Shown here piece after piece: positions 1 to 5,769 of a stretch of 10,378 nt of DNA. The stretch is from SIG438 sp034117945 (GTDB lineage: Bacteria > Bacillota > Clostridia > HGM11514): positions 1 to 10,378 of the forward strand of contig JAXEOR010000035.1 in assembly GCA_034117945.1 (NCBI GenBank). The letters are read 5' to 3'. Within the stretch, counting starts at the first letter, position 1; every line of letters starts with the position of its first letter. A program made the position numbers and the translations under genes. The notes beneath the pieces were generated by a model. It saw nothing but the letters and a program-made list of their open reading frames with translations, ran no database searches and had not been told where the DNA came from.

Positions 1-682
1 TTGCAATGCTTTTCATAGACAGATCCGTATGGGCAAGCAGCTCCTTCGCCCGATCCATCCTGACTTTTTTAATATATTTGGTAATGCCCCCCGGCATATA
101 GGGGGCGGTGACCCGGTAAAGCTCGCTTTTGCACAGGGCAAACCTGCGGGCCAAGGTCGGAATGGACAAATCCCGGGAAAGGTTGTGAGAGATATACTGA
201 GCAATTCTGATTCCCGGCTCGTCCTTATTTAAATTGACAATATCCTTGTACATAATCGATTGGGCAAAGGCCTGCAAAACGTCAATAGAAGCGGCAATTT
301 CCTCCCGGGTTTTTTGAACCACCTCATAGCCTTCGCCAAGGAAAAGCCCTTCTTCCACCCTGTCCTCACGGATCAGAATTTGCCCGCACATCAGATATCC
401 CACAGTCAAGTGGTCTTTTTTTAAGGGAAACACCGCCTCAAACAGGCCGGCGAAGCATCTCCCGGAATACAGCCCGTCGATGCGTTTGCTTTTTTGGCAG
501 AATTCCCTGGTGCTTTCCTTGCATTTTCCCGGGCAGCGCCGCCCGATTTCGGAGCAGTAGGGGCTGTGCCCGGCGGGCTGGGAATAGATTTCGTTTAACT
601 GGGCGTCCATCACCACAATTTTGATCCCCGTTATGGTGTAAAAGGATTTCAAAAGCTGGTTGGTATGACTGCTGAAAATCAT
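1..682 (-). CDS. PocR-sensor AraC-family transcriptional regulator (3' end beyond window)
   Basis: Likely a one-component regulator. The 227 visible residues start at an ATG (682-680) six bases after an AGGAGG (694-689). Residues 1-150 resemble the PocR ligand-binding domain: TITGIKIVVMDAQLNEIYSQ near the N-terminus, a cysteine cluster (Cys43, Cys50, Cys54, Cys62, Cys76) and a GYLMCGQIL strand at 95-103. Residues 158-227 begin an AraC-type DNA-binding domain: a first helix-turn-helix at about 170-190 (LSIPTLARRFALCKSELYRV), then the linker helix (KYIKKVRMDRAKELL) and the start of the second helix-turn-helix (DLSMKSIA), where the window ends. PocR of Salmonella responds to propanediol, but related domains sense other small molecules, and the ligand here is unknown. 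The cysteines could bind a metal or act as a redox switch; this is inference. The gene is divergent from a DMT-family transporter, its most plausible local target. Confidence 0.85.
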   Translation of the reverse strand, partial: MIFSSHTNQLLKSFYTITGIKIVVMDAQLNEIYSQPAGHSPYCSEIGRRCPGKCKESTREFCQKSKRIDGLYSGRCFAGLFEAVFPLKKDHLTVGYLMCGQILIREDRVEEGLFLGEGYEVVQKTREEIAASIDVLQAFAQSIMYKDIVNLNKDEPGIRIAQYISHNLSRDLSIPTLARRFALCKSELYRVTAPYMPGGITKYIKKVRMDRAKELLAHTDLSMKSIA

Positions 683-713
683 TTTACACCTCCTGCATGA
701 AATTGACAAGGTC

Positions 714-742
714 ATTATATCAAACTCGGGCTTTTTTGTCAA
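714..742 (-). promoter_or_regulatory. SigA-type promoter of the PocR/AraC regulator
   Basis: On the minus strand TTGACA (742-737) and TATAAT (719-714) are separated by exactly 17 bases, a full consensus match. Transcription would start near 707 and give a short leader of about 25 bases before the ATG at 682. Confidence 0.8.
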
Positions 743-802
743 TCGATTACAAGCCGGAAAAAGAAAATAAAAACAATTTTTCTAATTAGATACGATTTTC
801 CC

Positions 803-831
803 TTGCAATGAGTGCCGCTGGCTGGTATGAT
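803..831 (+). promoter_or_regulatory. Extended -10 promoter of the DMT transporter
   Basis: TTGCAA (803-808) and TATGAT (826-831) are 17 bases apart, with TGG directly before the -10 hexamer (extended -10). Transcription would start near 838. An in-frame ATG at 808 would lie upstream of this start, which supports translation from 880. Confidence 0.7.
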
Positions 832-879
832 AGGTTCGCAGGGAGCTTTTTACCGGCGAAGAAAGGAGTTTGTTTTCCA

Positions 880-1740
880 ATGAATTATGTTCTCACCCTT
901 TTGTCTGTCTGCCTGGAGACGGCAAAAAATATTTTCTGCAATCATTTCAGTAAAAACACGGTAACCGAACAGGGAGATATTTTTAAGTTCAACAGCTTTT
1001 TGTATCTTGGAGCCGGGGCGGTGCTTCTGCCTGTGGCCGGAAGGCTGGTTGTTTCCCCCTTTTCCTTTTGGCTGGCTGTTTTATTTGCATTTATCACTGT
1101 GCTCAGTCAGATTTGTTATATGCAGGCACTGCGGTATGGCTCTATGGCCTACAGCACCTTTTTTTCGGGCTGCGGCATGCTCCTTCCCATTGCCTGCGGC
1201 ATACTGTTCTGGGGAGAAAAAATTTATTTGAATCAGATGGCGGCTCTGCCCCTTTTGATTCTTTCCATGCTGCTTTCCTTAGTAGGGCAGCGGTCAAAGC
1301 CCTCGGTCAAATGGCTGCTTTACTCTTTTTTGACCCTGCTTTTTACAGGGGGAATCGGGATTGTGCAAAGCATTCACCAGGCCTCGGAATACCGGGAGGA
1401 GCTGAATGGCTTTCTGGTGATTTCCTTTTTCTTTATGGTTGCTTTAAACGGCCTTTTTTATCTGCTGTGTCCCAAGGGCTCCCGTCCCTCCCCTTACCGG
1501 GTAAAAAGCGGCGTGACGGTGACAGCGGTGATTTCGGGGGGGATGATCGGCATTGTGAACAGCTTAAATTTGTATCTTGCCGGGGTGATGCCCAAGGTGA
1601 TCTTTTTTCCCTTGGTCAACGGCGGGCTGATTTTCGCATCTTTGCTGGCGGCGGTCATTCTGTTCAGAGAACGGCTGTCAAAAAAGCAGTGGGCAGGGAT
1701 TTGCCTGGGGATTTTTTCTCTCTGTTTGCTCAGCCTTTAG
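880..1740 (+). CDS. DMT superfamily (EamA-like) membrane transporter
   Basis: Predicted inner-membrane permease of 286 residues, the usual length for EamA-type drug/metabolite transporters with ten membrane helices. The protein is almost wholly hydrophobic and shows two related halves. The first ends with a conserved block at about residues 80-115 (YMQALRYGS, then ILFWGEKIYLNQ). The second ends with the matching block at about 242-278 (FFPLVNGGL, then ILFRERLSKKQWAGI). In this family the glutamate-containing loop marks the end of each EamA repeat. I chose the ATG at 880, after AAGGAG (863-868), over an in-frame ATG at 808 that has no ribosome binding site and precedes the predicted transcription start. 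The substrate cannot be read from sequence; DMT exporters move amino acids, nucleotides or other small metabolites. It is divergent from the PocR-type regulator, so it may be controlled by that protein. Confidence 0.85.
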   Translation: MNYVLTLLSVCLETAKNIFCNHFSKNTVTEQGDIFKFNSFLYLGAGAVLLPVAGRLVVSPFSFWLAVLFAFITVLSQICYMQALRYGSMAYSTFFSGCGMLLPIACGILFWGEKIYLNQMAALPLLILSMLLSLVGQRSKPSVKWLLYSFLTLLFTGGIGIVQSIHQASEYREELNGFLVISFFFMVALNGLFYLLCPKGSRPSPYRVKSGVTVTAVISGGMIGIVNSLNLYLAGVMPKVIFFPLVNGGLIFASLLAAVILFRERLSKKQWAGICLGIFSLCLLSL

Positions 1741-1749
1741 CCTAGACGC

Positions 1750-1785
1750 AAAAAAGCTCCACGAACCGCAGTTCATGGAGCTTTT
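1750..1785. terminator. Bidirectional Rho-independent terminator
   Basis: Bases 1752-1766 pair with 1771-1785 in a 15-bp stem around a 4-base loop (CGCA). The minus-strand RNA ends in six U and closes the one imperfect position with a G-U pair, so it is the stronger terminator for the hydrolase ending at 1799. The plus-strand version has a C-A mismatch and four U, and follows the transporter stop by 11 bases. Confidence 0.85.
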
Positions 1786-1798
1786 AAAATGCTTTACC

Positions 1799-3814
1799 TT
1801 AGTCCTCAAACCGGTTGATTTGATAAACAGAAACAATAGCGTCCTCTTCGTTTTCTGTTCCCACATAAATCACCTTGTCAACAATGCCGCCCTTGATTTG
1901 AGCCACAGCAGACAGGGGTTCCAGATTATCGTTGGCCAGGATCATGGTCTGCACCAGACGATTCTCCCCTTCGGTGGTGGTTAAGGTGTTGGAAAATTCC
2001 TCTGTTGCGCCGCCTGCAATTTCCTTGGTGGAAATCTTTTTCTGCACCAGGGTTTTGTTGCCCTCCTCGTCAACGGTGTATTCTGCGGTGAGCATAGACA
2101 CCTTTAAGGAGGAGCCGGTCAGCTTGTTGGTCACGCTGGCCTTGGCAGTGGTTTCCCCGCTGATCACGCCGGCAATCGGCTTGCTGCCCTCATAATAAAG
2201 GGCATTGGTAGCGGAAAAGACATCCTTGGCAGCAGGACGGGCGATCTGCACCGGAGCGGAATCCTTGGCAATGCCGGAGGTTCCCAGCACATCCTTAGGC
2301 AGAACCCGGAATTTCACATATTTTCCGATCATATCGGCGCCGGGAGTATAATTCGTTTTGGTTGCTCCGGCGATGGGGGTGTAGGTGCCGTTTTTGGTGT
2401 CGCTCACCAGCCACTGATAGGTGGTGGCACCCTCTTCCTTAGCCTTGTTCAGGTAGGTATAGCTGCCCTGAATTTTCTGGTTGATTTGCACCGAGTCGGT
2501 TTGATCCAGCGCAACATCGGTCACAATGGGATCGGGCTGCTCCTCGTCTACAAAGAAGTAGCCGAAGATAAACTGATTTCTTTCCTCCTCTCCCGCAGCG
2601 GGGGCGAGGGTGGTGATTTTCATAGTATGATTTCCCGGAGGCAGGTCAAACCGCAGCATGGTGGAAACGCCCATCCAGCCGCCGGGATAGTAATTGCTGA
2701 TGGTTCCGGAAATGGGATTGGCAGAGCCCTGGTCGATCACATAGCTTGCCTTGGCACCGTTGCCTCCCCGAGCAGCATAAATCCCAATGGCACGGCCGCT
2801 AAACTGGAAGGAAATGGTTGCATTGGCCTCGGTTGTTTTTCTGGTGCCGTCACCAAATCTGTAGGCAAGAGTGGAGGTATCCAGCGTCCAGGTGCCGGTA
2901 TAGTTAATCTTGTCGCTCTTGTGAGAAAGGGTGGTGGGCTTGCCAAATTCATACCCGCTCATGGGAACGCTCTTCCAGGTTAATTTTTTGAAATAATCCT
3001 TTGGTGCTTTTTCAAACAGATCCATGATATAATCGGTATAGCCGGTGTAGCCCTTGTCATTGGGATGGGTGCCGTCCCCCGTCCAGGTGCCGGTCTGCGT
3101 TTTGTCCCAAACAATGTCGTTGCCCTCCAGATCCTTTCCGCCGGCAATGTATTCACACAAATTAATGGAGCCGATGTTATAATAATCCGCTCCCTCCTTG
3201 TGCACCTGAGCACTTTGCAGGTAGGGAGCAAAGCCTGTCATCCCGTTTATGGGAGAGGTTTCTGCCCGATAGGATGCGGTGTAAACAAAAATAATCACAG
3301 GCTGCTTAGGCAAAGCCGCCAGCTGGCGGACAATCCCTTCCATTCTTTTTTGGGATTCCACCGGATTGGAAATGCAGGTGTACATATCGTTAACCGCAAA
3401 CTCAACAAACACCACGTCCGGTCCTTCGGTGCCGCACTTGTCGAGCACGTCCTTCTGCATTCTGAACAGACCCAGATCAGAGGTGGTTCCCCCAACGCCG
3501 GCATTGACCTCGATCACCTTTTTGTTGGGATACTTTTTGGCAAAATAACGCTTGGTCAGCTGAGAGGACCATCTGGCATGTCCCTTTCCTGCTCCGTCTG
3601 CATATGTAAAATTGCCGGAGCCGCCGGCGCCCTCTGTAATGGAGCCCCCTAAGTATGCCACATATAAGTTTCCTTTTTCATTGTTCAGATTGTCCGCCCC
3701 GTAGCTTTTGGGAGACACCGCCGTGGTATCCTTGGCAGCAACTGCCGGAGACAGCATGGCAACGCCCATGGTAAGGGACAGGGCAAGCAAAACAATTTTG
3801 TTTCGAAGTTTCAT
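1799..3814 (-). CDS. Secreted multidomain SGNH/GDSL-family hydrolase
   Basis: Predicted exported esterase or acylhydrolase, 671 residues. Residues 1-27 form a signal peptide (MKLRNK, hydrophobic core, SPAVA-A). Residues 45-270 carry the SGNH blocks: block I YLGGSIT with nucleophile Ser58, block II around GVGGT (106-110), block III FAVND with Asn142, and block V DGTHPND with Asp247 and His250, so the catalytic set looks complete. Residues about 285-425 look like a beta-sandwich, galactose-binding-type module (inference). Residues about 430-525 look like an Ig-like repeat (YQWLVSDTKNGTYTPIAGAT). Residues about 530-671 are a beta-rich C-terminal domain of unknown role. There is no LPXTG anchor and no SLH domain, so it is probably released or loosely held at the surface. 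Related SGNH enzymes remove acetyl or other acyl groups from glycans; the substrate here is unknown. Start: ATG after GGAGG with 7-base spacing. The gene is monocistronic. Confidence 0.88.
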   Translation of the reverse strand: MKLRNKIVLLALSLTMGVAMLSPAVAAKDTTAVSPKSYGADNLNNEKGNLYVAYLGGSITEGAGGSGNFTYADGAGKGHARWSSQLTKRYFAKKYPNKKVIEVNAGVGGTTSDLGLFRMQKDVLDKCGTEGPDVVFVEFAVNDMYTCISNPVESQKRMEGIVRQLAALPKQPVIIFVYTASYRAETSPINGMTGFAPYLQSAQVHKEGADYYNIGSINLCEYIAGGKDLEGNDIVWDKTQTGTWTGDGTHPNDKGYTGYTDYIMDLFEKAPKDYFKKLTWKSVPMSGYEFGKPTTLSHKSDKINYTGTWTLDTSTLAYRFGDGTRKTTEANATISFQFSGRAIGIYAARGGNGAKASYVIDQGSANPISGTISNYYPGGWMGVSTMLRFDLPPGNHTMKITTLAPAAGEEERNQFIFGYFFVDEEQPDPIVTDVALDQTDSVQINQKIQGSYTYLNKAKEEGATTYQWLVSDTKNGTYTPIAGATKTNYTPGADMIGKYVKFRVLPKDVLGTSGIAKDSAPVQIARPAAKDVFSATNALYYEGSKPIAGVISGETTAKASVTNKLTGSSLKVSMLTAEYTVDEEGNKTLVQKKISTKEIAGGATEEFSNTLTTTEGENRLVQTMILANDNLEPLSAVAQIKGGIVDKVIYVGTENEEDAIVSVYQINRFED

Positions 3815-3845
3815 CTCTTCTCCTCCTTTTTATAAAACTATTCTT

Positions 3846-3874
3846 ATTGTAACACCTTTTTTGTAAAAAATCAA
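3846..3874 (-). promoter_or_regulatory. SigA-type promoter of the SGNH hydrolase
   Basis: On the minus strand TTGATT (3874-3869) and TACAAT (3851-3846) are separated by 17 bases. Transcription would start near 3839, about 25 bases before the ATG at 3814. The -10 hexamer lies within one copy of the TGTTACAA octamer. Confidence 0.7.
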
Positions 3875-3922
3875 TAGGTTTTAACAAAGAAAGGGGAGGA
3901 CTTTTTTACTTTTTTGTTACAA
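3847..3922. promoter_or_regulatory. Inverted pair of TGTTACAA octamers upstream of the SGNH hydrolase
   Basis: TTGTAACA lies at 3847-3854 and its exact reverse complement TGTTACAA at 3915-3922, with 60 bases between. The first copy covers most of the hydrolase -10 hexamer. The same inverted pair occurs upstream of the SLH-domain gene at 8396-8437. A regulator-binding role is inferred from the recurrence and position. Confidence 0.4.
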
Positions 3923-3998
3923 ATATATTTTTGGCGGCGGAGAGTGCCTTTCGGAAGGGGGCTGCAAAAAAGTGTGCATGTCATTGCAAGGAGTTCTG

Positions 3999-4007
3999 TG
4001 ATATAAT
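3999..4007 (+). promoter_or_regulatory. Extended -10 promoter of the replication-initiator-like gene
   Basis: TGA followed by TATAAT (4002-4007) forms an extended -10 element. No convincing -35 lies 16-18 bases upstream; TTGCAA at 3984-3989 is too close. Transcription would start near 4014, leaving a leader of about 23 bases with AGGAGG at 4023-4028. Confidence 0.6.
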
Positions 4008-4036
4008 AAAAGTAGAGAACAAAGGAGGAATGTGCA

Positions 4037-4825
4037 ATGAATTACATTACAGAAATTTTGTGCTTTCAGAATTTTAACCGGAACCAGACCTTGTCCGCCG
4101 GGCAAATTTCTTTGTGGCATGCCCTGTTTGCCGCCTCCAACCGGCAGGGACTGGGACAGCCCTTTTCTGTGTCGGACAAAATGCTGCAAACAGATTCCGG
4201 CCTGAGCGAAAGCGGCGTGAGAAAGGCCAGGGAGGCGCTGTGCAGTCAGGGACTGGTGCAATACAAAAAGCCCTCGGGAAGGCGGGGAGACCGAGGAATT
4301 TACCAGCTTACCTGCATGGAGGAAAAAATGAGCCGAAAGGAATCGTTTGCGGAGAGCGACGATTTTTTTTTGACCGCTGAACCGAGTGAGTCCAAAGAAG
4401 TCCCCAAAAGGGACACTTGCGGAAAGGACAAAGGGAAGGGCAGCAGTAAGGGCAAAGGGAAGGGACAATATAAAAAAAAGAAAACAAAACAAACAAAACA
4501 AGAAAAAAAGAAAAGAGCCTTCGGCCCCTGCGGCAATGTGCTGCTGACAGAGGAGGAATTTGCGCGGCTGCAAAAGCAGTTTCCCGACTGGGAGCATCGA
4601 ATCAGGCAGATGAGTCTTTACATGGAAAGCACTGGAAAGCAGTACCAAAGCTGCTATGCCGCATTGGTGCTGTGGGCAGAGAAAAGCCAAAAATGGGAAG
4701 GCTCCGACCGGCAGGAGGAGGGGGACAGGCAGCTGCTGCAGATCATTGCAAACAGGCAGCTGCAGGAGTTTCGCCAGACCCATCCTTCAGACGTCCAGAC
4801 AGGCGGCGACGCAGGTTTCCAGTGA
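4037..4825 (+). CDS. Phage/plasmid-type replication-initiator-like protein with winged-helix N-terminus
   Basis: 262 residues; start ATG eight bases after AGGAGG. Residues about 1-92 resemble the helix-turn-helix N-terminal domain of Firmicute phage and conjugative-element replication proteins: YITEILCFQNFNRNQ, LSAGQISLWHALF, a recognition-helix region SGLSESGVRKAREAL, then a basic wing KPSGRRGDRGIYQL. Residues about 95-162 are a low-complexity linker rich in Lys, Gly and Gln. Residues about 165-215 match the short C-terminal module such proteins often carry (NVLLTEEEFARLQKQFPD, STGKQYQSCYAALVLWAEK). Such proteins bind an origin and recruit the host helicase or its loader. No integrase, Ssb, helicase loader, capsid gene or repeated origin sites are visible nearby, so it may be an element remnant or a domesticated gene. 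The last 39 bases overlap the end of holA on the other strand. Family placement is from recognised motifs only; a DnaD-like host factor is the alternative. Confidence 0.65.
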   Translation: MNYITEILCFQNFNRNQTLSAGQISLWHALFAASNRQGLGQPFSVSDKMLQTDSGLSESGVRKAREALCSQGLVQYKKPSGRRGDRGIYQLTCMEEKMSRKESFAESDDFFLTAEPSESKEVPKRDTCGKDKGKGSSKGKGKGQYKKKKTKQTKQEKKKRAFGPCGNVLLTEEEFARLQKQFPDWEHRIRQMSLYMESTGKQYQSCYAALVLWAEKSQKWEGSDRQEEGDRQLLQIIANRQLQEFRQTHPSDVQTGGDAGFQ

Positions 4826-5755
4826 AATCCAGTCTGTAACCGCTGAGGATTTCAGCGCCGTATCGCATTGGGCGGTGAGAGAAATCAGCCGGCACAGCTC
4901 CTTGTCTGACAGCTTTCTGGCCGCTGCGGTGTGAAGCTTGACCACATAAGGATGCAGACCGGTGGTTTGGGGGGAAGGAGCGGGACAATGCTTGATTTTA
5001 TAAATATCGCAAAAGGATTTGGATAAAAAGCCGATAATCTTGATGGGGCTTTCCCGCAAGGCCTTCAGATCCTCTAAAATGGAGAATGCGGTGGCACCAT
5101 TTTTGTCCAGTACCGCCTTGCTCAGATCAAAAATCCGGTTTTCAACGGATTTGATGGCAATTTTGTCAATTTGGGCAGGGGTGATGATTTGCTCCTGGGT
5201 TCCGCTGCACAGCTTGTTGATTTCATGCTCCAGGTGCTCCATCCCGGTGCCGCAGCAGGAGATCAGATATTCCATGGTTTTGACTGTGATTTTTTTCTGC
5301 TGCCGCTGTACCAGGATGTTAATCCAGCTTTTCAGCTGAGCCTCTGTCAGCTGATTACACTCCACCGGCTCTGTCAGAGCCAGCAGCTTTTTCTGCTTTT
5401 TGTCAATGGCCTGCTCGGCAAATACAATGCAGGCATATTCCGGAGGCTGGGATAACAGCTGCATCAAAAAGTCTTTGTCTGCCGCTTTGGGCGATTTGAA
5501 CACACCGGTATCCCGCAGCATCAAAAGCTTTTTTTCCGCAAAGACCGGCGGCGTTTGCAAAAACTGCTCCAACTGCTCCGGATCAATTTTGTCTGTTCGA
5601 TACAAATTAAAATCCGCCAGGGAATCCTCCGGAACCACCAGACGGGTAATCTGGCGGCAGTATTGCCGGATCAAATAGGGCTCGTTTCCGTAAAATAAGT
5701 AAACCGGCCGAATCAGACCACGGCTCAGCTCTTGCTTTAATACCTCCGGTTTCAT
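4787..5755 (-). CDS. holA: DNA polymerase III subunit delta (clamp-loader wrench)
   Basis: 322 residues, close to the usual 330-350. The delta subunit binds and opens the beta sliding clamp within the clamp loader at the replication fork. Recognisable features are the N-terminal RPVYLFYGNEPYLIRQYC (degenerate P-loop region of the AAA+ fold), the FAEKKLLML segment thought to contact the clamp, and the CGTGMEHLEHEINKL helix. The ENRIFDLSKAVL and LRESPIKIIGFL segments follow, then HPYVVKL before the C-terminal collar helices. I chose the ATG at 5755, seven bases after AGGAGG; a longer frame to 5803 would run into comEC and has no comparable site. It starts 14 bases after the comEC stop, so the two are almost certainly co-transcribed. 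It converges on the replication-initiator-like gene and overlaps it, leaving no room for an ordinary terminator between them. Confidence 0.93.
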   Translation of the reverse strand: MKPEVLKQELSRGLIRPVYLFYGNEPYLIRQYCRQITRLVVPEDSLADFNLYRTDKIDPEQLEQFLQTPPVFAEKKLLMLRDTGVFKSPKAADKDFLMQLLSQPPEYACIVFAEQAIDKKQKKLLALTEPVECNQLTEAQLKSWINILVQRQQKKITVKTMEYLISCCGTGMEHLEHEINKLCSGTQEQIITPAQIDKIAIKSVENRIFDLSKAVLDKNGATAFSILEDLKALRESPIKIIGFLSKSFCDIYKIKHCPAPSPQTTGLHPYVVKLHTAAARKLSDKELCRLISLTAQCDTALKSSAVTDWISLETCVAACLDV

Positions 5756-5769
5756 GCAGCGTCCTCCTT

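Noticed and set aside
703..708. TTGACA on the plus strand as a -35 for the transporter
   Set aside because: There is no -10-like hexamer 16-18 bases downstream; the 803-831 promoter fits much better.
1068..1745. Open frame of 225 codons on the plus strand
   Set aside because: Shifted frame within the DMT transporter; it lacks the hydrophobic periodicity and any start signal.
3065..3652. Open frame of 195 codons on the plus strand
   Set aside because: Lies wholly antisense to the SGNH hydrolase, whose catalytic motifs are clear. It has no ribosome binding site and a shadow-type composition.
4725..4763. Direct repeat ACAGGCAGCTGC (4725-4736 and 4752-4763) as iterons or a terminator
   Set aside because: Only two copies occur, both inside coding sequence for similar peptides (DRQLLQ and NRQLQE), and no T-tract follows.
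3917..4783. Open frame of 288 codons on the minus strand
   Set aside because: Antisense to the replication-initiator-like gene. The Phe/Leu-rich stretch is only the complement of the Lys-rich linker.
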